In this document: piece by piece, positions 1 through 10,574 of the stretch
Position numbering within the stretch: the stretch's first letter is position 1
Layout: the number at the start of each line of letters is the position of its first letter
From: Haplomitrium mnioides
Lineage: Eukaryota > Marchantiophyta > Haplomitriopsida > Calobryales
Assembly (NCBI GenBank): GCA_049999725.1
Contig: JBNGIS010018414.1
Coordinates: 1 to 39,242, forward strand
DNA length: 39,242 nt
Reading direction: 5' to 3'
Position numbers and translations under genes: made by a program
Notes under the pieces: model-generated
Told to the model about the DNA's origin: nothing
Database searches by the model: none
What the model saw: only the letters and a program-made list of their open reading frames with translations

Positions 1-3
1 CAT

Positions 4-298
4 GAAGGAAGTTTTCTCTCACTAGAGATTCTCTAAAGAACGAATGGACAAGAGACTAAAAACAACTCAACACCACACAAAACAAATCATTTTCTTTTAA
101 AGGAAGCATTTTGTTAGCAGACTTGTTCAAAAGAAGTAATCCACCTAGACAGAAAAGTTGGTGATAATCTAATTAAGGAGGTCTTTTGTCACGTGACTTT
201 TCCAAACATAGATTGGACAAGACAGTAAACACAACTCAACACTACACTAAATTTAGTCATTTTGTAATGTAGGAAGGAAGCTTTTTGTCACCATTGTT
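4..298. repeat. Imperfect direct repeats at the left edge
   Basis: A block starting at 43 (aatggacaagagactaaa, then acaactcaacaccacac and a run ending in tcatttt) recurs in diverged form from 212 (attggacaagacagtaaa, then acaactcaacactacac). The offset is about 169 bases. A shorter block of the type ggaag(c)ttttTGTca occurs near 101, 175 and 274. The pattern resembles a decayed tandem array or part of an LTR. No coding capacity is seen. Confidence 0.55.
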
Positions 299-1173
299 TT
301 TTACTTTTCTCCTCAAATTTACAGTGGGTTCTGTTCTTTTTGGCGTTCTATATGAATCATTAGGCTACGAAGCCCAAGTGGTAGTGAATAAATCCCATGC
401 CCTTGTAATCTCTTCTTCATCAATTGTACTTCACGATGTTCAGCGCAGATCTGGTGATGCTCAGACGAGACGCAACGCTTCATGGCAAAGGGATCATGAC
501 AATGACGAGGAGCTATTTCAAATGTTAGGCCAGGTTGTGAAGCATCCATGGAGACTGGACGCAAATCTGCTCACTGCACGAAGCCTGGGTGAATTCCCTA
601 CCGCCAGCAGTTGCGTCGATGAGGTACCGTGAGGAATGTATGGTGAGAGCTTTACGAACGAAATCCGACTTTGATCCACATGAAAAGGTTCTAACGAGAT
701 CCTTCCGTTGGGAATAGTGGGTTGCGCCACTACTCCAGCGCTCTATTGTACTCCCCACTGCAAATGGGAGAATTGGTGCTATCTCTCGGACGTAGTAGGG
801 CAAAAATGTTGGTGGAGTATCTGAGCGTAGACCCTGCGTCATCTCAAACCGTTGGGCTCATAATCCTCATGCTCACTACCTTTCTGCATGACTGGGTGGT
901 ACGGCTGCACCAACACGAACCTGAATGCGGGGGTACAGTTTCATGTGATGGATCAGTGTTGCACTTTTGTTGGTCTCAGGAAAACATGAGGAGGTGGATG
1001 TTGACAACAAACTACACCACTTATTGCACTGCCGCTAGTGGTGAAATTGGAGTCGGGCAAGACTCACTCCTACTCAAGCGTTGAATAAAATCGGCAGGTC
1101 CACCCTTTTAAGACAGGTTTAGGTTCAACGTATCGGACTCAACTGTCATCTACCAACTGGAGATTCTCATTCC
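299..1173. other. No recognised gene; short open frames only
   Basis: Open frames of about 115 codons (from 285, without an ATG start) and 120 codons (722-1084, plus) exist here. Neither shows a family I recognise, a repeated domain or a signal peptide. Base composition is more balanced than in the AT-rich retrotransposon remnants to the right, so old gene-derived DNA is possible. I see no supported exon chain. Confidence 0.4.
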
Positions 1174-1183
1174 NNNNNNNNNN
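1174..1183. other. Assembly gap, 10 N
   Basis: A run of ten N directly precedes one copy of a diverged direct repeat (1184-1740 versus 3523-4060), so the assembly may have broken at the edge of a repeat. Confidence 0.95.
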
Positions 1184-1740
1184 AGAAAATGCCAGAATTC
1201 CATTGCTAGTCAAAAGGATCCCACTCATCTTTCTATTCAGTTGGTAGCTCTATGCGAAGCCTAAGGCTCTCCATTCTCTCTCCTTCTTTGAACATACAAG
1301 TTTGTAGCTCTCATGACAAGTTGTCCATCAACACTTCATCTCGTTATGTTGTAGGTTGAATTCGAAATCAACTCTTATTGATTTAAATTAGGTTTTTTTT
1401 CTGCTATCTCATGTCTAGAACCTTGTTTCCAAAGGTAGTTATATCCCAAACAACCCTCTCCATTTAGAGGTTTTTCTTTTCTAGCGGGCCCAATTCTCCC
1501 CTAGCCCCTCTTCTTTGATGGCATCCATTGCTTTTTTTGATCTACCCATTGACTCACCTTTGTAGTTGGCTCCAAAATCACAGCTTCAGTATGGTAGATG
1601 CTGTATTTTCCTCTATCCATCATTCAGACCAAACTACAAAGTATTTGATTTGCCTAGAAAAAGCGCTTCTAATAGATCTATGGACGCACCCAATGGTGAA
1701 GGTCTCCTCTTTTTCACACTAGAAACATAGTGCAGTTGAT
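1184..1740 (-). repeat. Diverged direct repeat, copy 1 (retrotransposon family I, after the gag zinc knuckles)
   Basis: This stretch matches 3523-4060 over most of its length in the same orientation. Shared segments include ggatcccactc.tctttcta, acaagttgtccatcaaca, ttttcctctatccat and atggtgaagg. On the minus strand it follows directly on the zinc-knuckle part of a gag remnant, so it is probably the gag-protease linker rather than an LTR. It holds several stops and frameshifts. The two copies differ at many positions, so the duplication is old. Confidence 0.6.
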
Positions 1741-2989
1741 TGCCCCATAACTTTGTTTCATAAGCTCGGAAGAGTTGGGTGAGATATGTCTGAGATGGCC
1801 ATAGTTCCAACACACCATGATGGTCATTATTGGTGGCTTGTTTGTGGCCTAGCAACTTGATTTCCTAGACCCTATGCTTGTAGGTCTCCGTAGCATAGTA
1901 CATGATCTAATGCGTATTTGGTATATAGTATTAGAAGCCTTCTCTTGTACATACTTCACTTCTTCTCTCACATATTCTCAGGGCTCCTCTTCTACGTAAT
2001 AAATGGCATTGGTTTCAGCAAGACACTTATGAGCAGAGTGTTCATGCTTGTTGCATTCGATGCACCACACTCCCACTCTTTTGGTTGGTAGCAGCTTTCC
2101 CTCCGGTTTGACTCCAACAAGGAGTACGTTCATGGTCTCCATCTTTGCACTTAACTTCTTCAATAGGTCTTTCCCCCTCTTCTTCTGCAAAGTTGTGGTT
2201 CCTCGTCTCGACCTTTCTTGAACCTTGTTTTTCACCTCCTTGTCGTCATGGGACTGTCGATCTTTCCTCTCATTGGTGTCCTTCCTTTTCTTTTGTTTCT
2301 TCTTCTTCTTCTTCTTCTACAAAGATCTGTTGTCACTTGAGTTGTTGTGATCCAAATCATTCTCACTCAAAGAGGCAGATGCACAGCTCTCTTCTAACCT
2401 CTCATCATTGTCTGAACTCTGTGAAGAGTCTTGTGACCCCTATTCAGCTCTTGCCTTGTTTTTGGAGTTGGTGATAGAAGCTTTGATGTGGGATTGAGTT
2501 GTAGTCACCGCAGCCTCTAGGTTTTGGTAATTGGCTTGGCTTGCCCATGTCCCTATGTCCCTATGCATGAACACTAGAAACCACAAGATTAGGATTCCAT
2601 TCGAGGCCATTGTGAGTTCATCTTCCTTGCCACATTTTTGAATCTTTGCCGGAATCTTCTTACATATTCCTTCTTCTTTATTTTCAAGTGCCTCATCCTT
2701 ATTTGAGCCTATGTCTCCTCTCCAATCTTTCTGAACTAAAAAAAAAAGCAACATTGAAGACCCCCTAATCCCTTTTAATTGTTTATGCTAGTCTCTTGTA
2801 CTAAGGTTGCACTTTTCTTTTCAACGCCAGAGAAAGGGTATTGACTTTAACATGACTCTCCCTATTGGCATCAATTGTGTTTTCAATATCGTCCAACCAT
2901 GCATCAGAGTCCTCCTTAGCTTCACCGCTCAAGGACTTATACTTAAATTTGACCCACAATCCAGTAGGGGGTACTAGGTTGGCCATCAC
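1741..2989 (-). pseudogene. Ty3/gypsy gag remnant, family I (minus strand)
   Basis: Fragments of a capsid-nucleocapsid polyprotein can be read on the minus strand in three frames. 2801-2989 carries a gag-like start (WLDDIENTIDANRE). 2440-2754 carries a charged segment (KDWRGDIGSNKDEA). 1978-2235 ends in a clear CX2CX4HX4C zinc knuckle, CIECNKHEHSAHKC (2023-2064). A second, damaged knuckle (CWNYGHLRHIS, second Cys changed to Tyr) lies near 1795-1835. The same order of knuckles is found in the large element further right (28386-28760), so both belong to one family. Knuckles of this kind bind genomic RNA during particle assembly. Frameshifts and stops make it a pseudogene. No protease or polymerase follows in frame. 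Confidence 0.75.
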
Positions 2990-3197
2990 AACAATGGGAG
3001 GGGGAAAACTCTATCCACAAGTCAATGGCTTCCTCTATACTTTTTCTTTGCTCCTCTAGTCTAGAACTATATGGATCTAGTACAAAGGCACACTTTTTCT
3101 TTTCAAGGCTATCTGACCCTCTACTGGTATGATCTTGGTGGGTCTGCCCAACACAAGCTGATACTCTAGCTCCAAGTTGATCTAAGCTTCTTTTGAA

Positions 3198-3240
3198 CCA
3201 AGCCCTCCTTCTAGCTCCAAAGCATCTATATCAAGCCTAT
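3198..3240 (-). mobile_element. Primer-site and LTR-end remnant of retrotransposon family I
   Basis: The segment ccctccttctagctccaa, then tatatcaagcc, matches 29806-29840, where the intact 5' LTR of the large element meets its primer-binding site (ccttctagcgccaaaa, then tatatcagcc). Read on the minus strand, this marks the 3' end of a 5' LTR followed by a damaged primer site. It lies upstream of the gag remnant at 1741-2989, as expected. Sequence beyond 3240 is only faintly similar to the large LTR. Confidence 0.6.
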
Positions 3241-3522
3241 CTCTCCTTCGATAACACCACTTAGAAGCAAATTCAGGGGAACAAAGTACAAAGTATCGCA
3301 TGGAGATTAAATGAGAAAGCTTAAGAACTTCGGTTTTGAATTTCAGGTCCTAATAGTCCTCAATTTTTGTTTGTCTTTTCCTTTCTTTAGCATGATAGTC
3401 ACCCTCTTCACGACACGTGTCTAGATCCTTTGATTGACAGCAATAGTAGGGCCATTTCCATGCTTCTGAGCCTAGTTCGAGGCACCATAGATGGGGGTTG
3501 TAGTCTGAAAAATAGAAGGCCA
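3241..3522. other. LTR-like flank, strongly diverged
   Basis: Just right of the primer-site remnant there is weak similarity to the end of the large element's LTR (ctctcc, then a cac-act stretch, then gcaa.ttcag). After that nothing is recognisable. No host gene is seen. Confidence 0.3.
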
Positions 3523-4060
3523 AAATTTTGTTGTCAGATGAAAGGATCCCACTCCTCTTTCTATTTGATTGGTAGCTCTGTATGGGGCGCAAGGCCTACA
3601 TATTCTCTCTCCGTCTTTGACCATACAGATTTCTAGCTCTCTAAACAAGTTGTCCATCAACATTTCATCCCGATAGGCTTCTGGTTGAGTGTCATGTCTG
3701 CTTCTCCTTGACTTAGATTAGTTTTGTGTTTTTGTTGCTATTAGGTGTCTAATACCTAGTTTCATAAGGCCATAATTTCCAAAGAAATTATTTTCTTTTG
3801 GCAAATATTCTTTCTAATGAGCCAAATTCTCCCTTGACCTTTCTCCTTTGATGGCATCCGTCACTTCTTTTGATCTGCCCATTGACTCTCCTCACCTTCC
3901 TCTTGTAGTCGGATTTAAAAACAAAGTCTTCATTCAGCATACAATGTGTTTTCCTCTATCCATTATTTAAGCCGAAAAAAATATCCAAATTTATTGGAAA
4001 AAGATGATTCCAATGGATTTATGGACACACCAAATGGTGAAGGGCTCTTCTTTTTGTCTT
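3523..4060 (-). repeat. Diverged direct repeat, copy 2
   Basis: This is the second copy of the repeat at 1184-1740, same orientation, about 2.3 kb apart. It starts near the shared ggatcccactc block and ends near the shared ccaaatggtgaaggg block. It lies upstream (minus sense) of the primer-site remnant, so it probably comes from a separate, neighbouring element copy of the same family. No intact frame. Confidence 0.6.
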
Positions 4061-4643
4061 TTGAATTGTGATCGGATTCTATGTAGCTAAGATTGCTGGT
4101 ACCCTTCATTCACCCCATCTCCAAATCCTCATTTCCTCTCCAAATCTCACAAAATAAACTTTGTTGGAAGTTCCTTGAGAAGGTCTTTTGAACAAGCCCA
4201 AGATCATTTGATTTGGAGCACAACCTCACATTCAATCCTTGGAATGATGGGGTTGGGGCTCTGCGCCTACTTCGGCCCACCATCTTTTGGTGCTCTCTCA
4301 AATGCCTATAGAATCTCACCATTCTTGCTTTATTGGAAAGAGCTCATTTAGACAATTCTTATGCGACAAAACTGAGCCTTTTGAATTGAAAATGGAGCAC
4401 ATAACACGCATTCCTATCTTGCTACTTCATCTAGCTTCTCTTAAGGCATTAACCCAAAGTTTGGATAGTTCGAATTTGCTGAGCTAAACTCACTGACCAA
4501 ATTTTGGTGACCTCATGTTGTTAGCATGATGTCACTTATCTGATACACTACTGCCCAAAGTCTACACCAAAAGTTGTCGTCGTGAATTTGATGAACCGAA
4601 GTTGATGAGTTGTCGTTGCCCAAAATTACAAACCCAAATTGAC
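4061..4643. other. Gene-free stretch between two retrotransposon remnants
   Basis: I see no family, repeat or RNA gene here. Short open frames on both strands look like chance frames. Confidence 0.4.
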
Positions 4644-5507
4644 TCACTTGATGTCACTACCAAGATAAATGAGATAAAAAGGTAGAAAGACTTGGAACAT
4701 TGGAAGAAGAAGGAGAAAACAAACCATCGCGAACAAGAGGACGTTGGCTTGAATTAAGAACGAAAGAAGAAAATCCAGAACTTGTTTGTTTAGAGTTGTT
4801 GTATGTAAACTCCACAACTGGTAAGAAACTATCCCAATATGTTTGATAAACGCTCGAGGCATATCCTCTACAATATGATTCCCGTTGTGAGCTTGCCCAT
4901 CTGTTTGAGGATGAAAAGCCGTAGACATAGAAACTTTGTACCAATAAATGTGAAAAACTCACCAAAACCTCCTAGTGAATTGTGGATTTCTATCAAATAT
5001 TAATACCTTTGGCATTCCATTATAACAAAAGAATGTAGCAAAGTAAATCTTTGCCAATTACGGATTATCCATCGTATCTAACGTCGGTGCTAGATGAATC
5101 TATTTGCTTCACTCGTCTTAAAATACCACAATGGTAGTAAATCCTCGAGATGTGGTTGGAATCAAAGTGAGAAGTTCTAAACTTACATATTCCCAACGAG
5201 TAGTAAGAATTGGTAGTGGTTAATTAAAGACAACTCATTTTTAATTTAAAGCCTTCTTTTTCTCACAACTTTCACAAGAATGAACAAAGCTCCAAACATC
5301 TCAAGCTAGGTTTTGCCAATACCAACTGTGTTGAAGAAAATCTATAGTCTTGTCAACCCTAATATGCCGAAAGATTGAAATGTCATATGCTTCTTGAAAA
5401 CGGGTCATTCGAAGTATATCATCTAATAGAGTATATATTTGATAGCTTTGATAAAGAATACCATCCTGAATGGAAAAGGTATGATACTCACTATGTTTGA
5501 TCACCAA
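4644..5507 (-). pseudogene. Ty3/gypsy integrase remnant, family II
   Basis: On the minus strand, 5301-5507 carries the N-terminal zinc-domain end of a retroviral-type integrase (HIRVDKTIDFLQHSWYW). At 4644-4965 the core follows, with STAFHPQTDGQ, the block before the catalytic glutamate in chromovirus-type elements, and in another frame PVVEFTYNNSKQTSS. The change of frame inside this block shows at least one frameshift. The residues after TDGQ have drifted (AHNGNH). Integrase would join element cDNA to the chromosome; this copy cannot work. The same integrase segment recurs, more decayed, at 15600-15905. Confidence 0.8.
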
Positions 5508-5639
5508 ACGTATGCTAACAAGATTAAAGAAGACATCTTCTTGTAGCTTTTGTTACAAGCCATCACTTGTTGCTTCATTAAGATGTAATATACTAATATT
5601 TGCAATTGTCAATATAGTTAGTTGATGATTTGATCTTAG
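5508..5639 (-). other. Linker between integrase and RNase H remnants
   Basis: A short decayed stretch inside the family II element; no separate feature is seen. Confidence 0.4.
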
Positions 5640-6375
5640 TGACAATGCATTACAAATGGTGTGAAATCTTCTTAGCTTTTATTCTAGCTCGATATCAAAG
5701 AGATCTAGTTGATCTTCCCATCAATTATGATGACTTGTCATATTTTCCAAGTGAATTGACTACAACAAAGGCTTGTGATTGATGCGCGTAAGTACATGCT
5801 TTTCTAAAAGATAGTATCTCCAAACATTGGTAACATAAACCATCTCCAATTGCTCTCTATTCCTTGCAAAATAATTTCTCTCTACCGCAATTAGTAGGTG
5901 TGAAATGAAAGCAATCGGATGCAGTCCATCTTCAAACACTTGTTACAACATTGCTCCAATAGAAAAATTAGAGGCATCAAAATCAACTCTACAACATGCC
6001 TTTGGGTTACTTAGTTGTAGAATTAGACGAGAAGACATTGCATTCTTGAGATGTTGAAATGCCCTTTGCTCTTTGGTAATCCATTGAAACTTTGTTTTTT
6101 TGCTTAGCAGATCCATAAGTAGTGCAACAATATGAGCATAGCAATGGATGAATCTTTAATAAAAACTTGTTAATCCATTGAAAGCTTGAACATCTTTTGG
6201 CATCAATAGGCTTTATTCGAACAACAAAGATAGGCAATTCTTGCTCCACTAAATTAATATGTTGAACTGATTTAGGTTTCTTCACCAACGGTGTTGCACC
6301 TCCAAAAAAAATTTTTGTTACCTTGTAAGGTAACTTGAATTTGTTGTTTTGCCCACTCAAATTTGAGCAAATCAA
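5640..6375 (-). pseudogene. Retrotransposon RNase H and pre-RT linker remnant, family II
   Basis: The minus-strand frame at 6007-6375 starts in a segment typical of the protease-RT linker (KPKSVQHINLVEQELPIFVV). It then runs directly into the region that normally follows the polymerase fingers and palm. RNase H-like sequence continues in broken frames to about 5640. The polymerase palm with its catalytic aspartates is missing, so an internal deletion has joined the linker to the post-RT part. Several stops and frame changes are present. Confidence 0.6.
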
Positions 6376-6590
6376 TCTTCAAGCAAAAGCAACTCTAAAA
6401 TAATGTTTCATTGTACAAGTGCAATAACAAAATGCATAGATTCCACGTACTCTTTTCTAATCCTTAGAAGGAATGGATTTTGAGAGCGAAACATGTCATG
6501 CTTTTGGCCATCGACCAAAGTTACAATACTCCTTTTGATAGACCTAAATTTTGCTTTGATTATCGTAGCAAAACATAGTGACATAAAATA
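6376..6590 (-). other. Decayed protease-region sequence, family II
   Basis: This lies between the gag and pre-RT parts of the same minus-strand element, where the protease would be. I cannot identify the active-site motif. Confidence 0.3.
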
Positions 6591-7080
6591 TTAAAAACTC
6601 TTACTTTCCATCAACATTCTACAATAGTACTCCTCAATCATACCATCAAGATGGAACAAGGTACTTTGAGTTCTTGTCAAAATTTTAATTCTATTAGAAC
6701 TTGTGAAGTTATGAGTACATTGTTTGAATAGTTGAGAACGTGACCTAGCTTTTGCAATAGTAAGTAATGAGTCATGCCGCTCTGCCAAACGCATTGCTTC
6801 TTCTAAATGAGTAGGCTCTCTCATTGTAGCTTCCATTCTTGTGTGAGACTTCAATCCTCGAACAAAAAGGTCTAGTGTTTCTTCTTCTCTTATATCTGGA
6901 ATTTGCATCATTATATTCTAAAAATCTATAACAAAGCTTCTCAACATACCAAGTTGCTTCAATTCCGCCAATCAATCTCTTGCTACTTTTAAAGCATTTA
7001 ACAACCCTAAATCTTGAAATCACTGCTTCTTTGAATTCACACCAAGAAATAATATGAGCAATAAATCCATGTTGTGCTTA
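6591..7080 (-). pseudogene. Ty3/gypsy gag remnant, family II
   Basis: 6591-6911 on the minus strand reads MMQIPDIREEETLDLFVRG and then MREPTHLEEAMRLAER, a capsid C-terminal segment common in plant chromovirus-type gag. The upstream part (6912-7080) continues in another frame with a block resembling LKQLGMLRSYV, which is also present in the plus-strand gag at the right end of the window. This is a frameshifted pseudogene and the 5'-most coding part of the element whose RNase H and integrase remnants lie at 4644-6375. Confidence 0.8.
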
Positions 7081-8504
7081 TTCTATTTGATATCTTCATT
7101 GAGTGTTTGAAGCTACTTCTCAATGACTTGCTATAAATAGAATTCGTCAACATTCATAGATTGAACTTTAAATGATTTCTGTTTAGTTGATAGACATCTA
7201 TTTGACTTAATTTGTGTTGTGTTGGATTTGACTTGAAGACTCTTTTTTGTGAGCTATAGACCAACCCAATTGGTGTCCAACTTGTTTGTCAAATCTACAC
7301 ATTAGTGACCAGAGTGTTGTTGCTGCCAAAAAAAATAATGTTTTTCTGGGGGACAATGCTCCTTAATTTCTTAATTATTTGTCATGAAACAAATTTTGAT
7401 AGAATTAGCTTTCAATTCCTCTTCTATCATGACAAAGATCAGTCCATATGGTTGAGAAATAAGGACATACTGTATGTTTGATCTTTGCTGCCAATGTAGG
7501 TCATCAATGAAGAGTGTCACGCAATGGAGGCACTACAACTTATCCTATAAGTCAAATGCCAAAAATATAGTGGTGTGTATAACCAATGTTCTCCCCACTC
7601 TTTCAAGATCACTTTATAAAGTGCTCTCTTCTTACAATTTGCTAGACCTACGTTGGGACTTGGGGTCAAACATTGCAACTTGTATGTCCATGAATATTGG
7701 GTGTGACGTACTCCAAGCTATGACAGGTTGTCCTCTCATTCTAGATAGGATAGATTAGAGACACAAGGCAAGCTCTACTCCAAGCTAGAATAGCTTTTGC
7801 CAAATTTTATAAAATAACTTGATTGGTTTATTGAATGTTGCTACAAAACTCCCTTGTTGCGGAAATTCTCATAGTATTTTTTTGTCCTCTGCCCGTTTTT
7901 TTTCTTCCTTTTCCTCCTTTTATTAGTCCTCTATCTCTTTTGCTCTACCCTACTTAATGTTGTTGATTTTTTTTTCACTTTTTTTTTCAAGTAATTTCTT
8001 CTCTTTGAATGGCTAATATACATTGGTATTTGTACATATAAGTAATTGTAGGTCTATTTGAGTGGCCCATTATCCACATTGTCTTGTCACATGCATACAT
8101 ACTTCCATATATGTATGTATGTATGTATGAATGACAAATTACATGTATGAATGTATCTATGGATATACATGTATAGGTATTGTTTTCAATGGACAATTGT
8201 CCTATGATGAATGGTTCCTTACAATTGGGAATTCAGAGCTGCATGGATGGATGTATGTATGCATGGCAGACATGTTGTCGAGCATGTATTCATGTGTTCA
8301 TGTGTTCTCCGTTCCATTGGATCCTCTACTCAACTCATTCCTTTCACTTCACATTCCTATTCAATATCTGCTCTCACATCTCATCTCATCTCATGTGCTT
8401 GCTCAATTCACCCTTTCCTTTCCTTTCCTTTCCTTTCCATTCCATGGCACTCCCACTTTCACTTCCACCTTCACCTTCCTTCCTTTCTTCCTTCCTTCCT
8501 TGCT
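7081..8504. other. Intergenic stretch with microsatellites; 3' flank of the thioesterase
   Basis: No gene is recognised. A 94-codon plus frame at 7474-7758 has no family I know. Simple repeats include (tgta)n at 8111-8130, (atctc)n-type at about 8373-8395 and (tttcc)n from about 8410. The tttcc and ttcc tracts are purine-rich on the minus strand, just past the stop codon of the thioesterase, so they are probably part of its 3' untranslated region or downstream flank. Confidence 0.5.
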
Positions 8505-9801
8505 TCACTTCTTCTTGGGACGCCACACCGTTTCCCCTCGCAGGATTTCTTGTCCGCTACATTGCATCCGGATCAAATGTGTGAAACGCAGCAGATCATC
8601 CCATTCCTTCTCATTGCCATTGCTCTCGGCTGGATCGTCCAGCTTGGCTAGCGACTGGAGCACATGGTGCTTCTGGCATTCTCGTCTGTACTCGAAAGTG
8701 TAGCTTCCTGCTTCGTGCGTTTCCATAGTTGATTCTGGGATGCTCTGTACTCATTTATACCAGCACACAACATTACTCATCTTCAATCCACACAAAAAGA
8801 CTACAACGACTGATTGTGCTCATGCAGCATTTGATGCAAAGCTTGTCACGTGATTCGTACCTCCATGAGCCAATCCAAATACTTGAGATTGTTAACGTGA
8901 GAGTTCATGTCTAGGTCCTTTCTTTTGGCCTGCCACCATAAACAGGATTCCGAACCGTTGGTTTCAATTCAAGGTCACGGCAGTTTTCCAAACCATTCCT
9001 TGTACTCTTGTACAAAAGTTTGAAATTAGATTTCAAAAGAAATCTTCCCACACTTACAACTAGGTTGGAGCACACAGAGTGGGCAGAGGCGTCATCGAGC
9101 TTAGTGACTCGGTCCAACTGTTCGTTTTCGAAAGCGACTCGGTCTGTGAACATGGGCTCCATTTCCGTCCTGACTTCGTTGGGAATCTTGGACAGCTTTC
9201 TTGTGTCTCGGTTCATCATCACCAATGTACTGTCACTCAAACAAAGCCAACACACCATCAGTTTTCTTCTCCTTTCAGTTACGCCTGCATTGGTTTTATG
9301 AATGACGACAAGGTTTGAGAGTGAAATGGTCGAGGAGTGCTTAGCCAAGCTCTATTCAAGCACCTGGTGCCTCGAGCAATCAAACAACCCGTGCCGTGGT
9401 CTCGAATAAACCATTCTCGCCTCATACTATTCTTGCCTGCTACACCCATCCATGTGTCCACATCTATCACGTCTTCCCTGCAGCATCATCAACACTTTCA
9501 TAAATAGAGCTCTCTAAGCCTCCCAAAACCCCCTCTCTCAAACACAGAGGCTTACAAAATGGAGCTTCATTCCATCCATCTGAATCTCAGAAAATGGAGG
9601 TTGACCAAGATCATTGATCTTGTCTTCACAAGTTGAATCCCATAATCGACTGCAATGATCAGATTCCATAAGACATTTTCCATCGATTTCACTGAAACAG
9701 ATGTCAGCACAAATCTATACATATCAAGAAACGTTTTTCTTCCACTTCCCAACTTTGTAATTACGAAGATGAAAATGGAGTAGCAGAGGAGGGACAGGAT
9801 T

Positions 9802-9837
<36 letters not shown>

Positions 9838-10574
9838 CCAGACTGGGTAGCGCTCGACTTCCACGTGAAGGTGGGTGACGACGCAGAGTAAGCGGTGGAC
9901 ATTCATGGCGCGAGTAGCCCCAATCCCATCTCCCAGGATCCCCATAATCGACATTTGATTGATCGCTCACTTCCTGCACATCAAACAATTCGCGTCCTCA
10001 CCATCAGTTCCATGAAACCAGTGCAAGGAATCTAATCCGCGGTACTCAATGAAGCAGAAGGTGTGACCTGCATGAGGGAGGTGAGGTAGTTCATGGACGT
10101 GGCTCCATCAGGTCCCACTTCGTGCGAGCGGATGGCTACCGTTTGCCTGAACACATTGCTGCTGCCTAGAAAGCACCCGTGCCTGATTGCTGCGAGCTTC
10201 CTCAACCTCTCCTGCTCGAATGCTTTGTCCCGCACGACGGGAGCGGGCAGCAATGTGGAGGCGCCCATCACATCATCCTTCTGTAGTTCTGTCAAGCCCA
10301 TCACGCTTCCCGTGTGCTTTGTGTTGGATTCTCTCAATGTGAGCGCGTTGAGACTAAACTTCGCAGCTGCTACAGCCCGCTTGTCGGAGGAAGCCTGCAA
10401 TCGATGATAGTGCAAGGGGGGGTCTGATGGGTTCGGATTCGTCTCTATGCTCATCGCCAAGCAGCGCTTCTTCTGCGTCGTGGATATTTGCAGTGATGGT
10501 ACTTGAGAGGAGTGATCGAAGGATGACAAGAAGGATGTGTGCAAAATCTGCGTGGGCCTACCGGCTGCTTCCAT
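8505..10574 (-). CDS. Plastid acyl-ACP thioesterase (FatA/FatB family), six exons, possible frameshift in exon 2
   Basis: The enzyme releases fatty acids from acyl-carrier protein in the plastid stroma and so ends fatty-acid synthesis. I can place six exons: 10574-10068, 9973-9839, 9477-9364, 9229-9058, 8929-8861 and 8744-8505. Introns are GT-AG; the donor of intron 4 is gtaagt. Joined in the expected frame they give about 411 residues, usual for the family. The start is the ATG at 10574 (context AAAATGG). The Ser/Thr-rich N-terminus suits a transit peptide. Family blocks seen are VFRQTVAIRSHEVG, MGILGDGIGAT, VDTWMGVAGKNSMRREW, VMMNRDTRKLSKIP and DLDMNSHVNN. FEYRREC carries Cys355. The proposed Asn318-His320-Cys355 residues are kept, with the family's 35-residue His-Cys spacing. 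Exon 2 is one base too long, which puts a TGA in the frame (see findings). The hydrophobic anchor of seed-plant FatB is absent. FatA versus FatB is undecided. Confidence 0.88.
9478..9838 (-). other. Intron 2 of the thioesterase gene, donor inside a CT microsatellite
   Basis: The exon ends ...CCAGTCTG and the intron begins gtctctctct. The split Trp codon (TG plus G) is completed at 9477. The intron is 361 bp, the longest of the gene, and ends gctgcag. An (ag)n tract at 9802-9837 on the plus strand is the CT-rich start of the intron. Confidence 0.75.
9802..9837. repeat. (AG)n microsatellite touching a splice donor
   Basis: The tract gagagagagacagagag continues in perfect ag repeats to 9837, next to the donor GT at 9838-9837. 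It is interrupted once (agac). Length changes here could affect use of this donor. Confidence 0.85.

Noticed and set aside
8131-8703. Plus-strand open frames of 134-190 codons
   Set aside because: They run through microsatellites and antisense to the last thioesterase exon; composition is low complexity and no family fits.
8911-9348. A 145-codon minus-strand frame as a separate gene
   Set aside because: Its middle is thioesterase exon 4 and the rest reads through introns 3 and 4.
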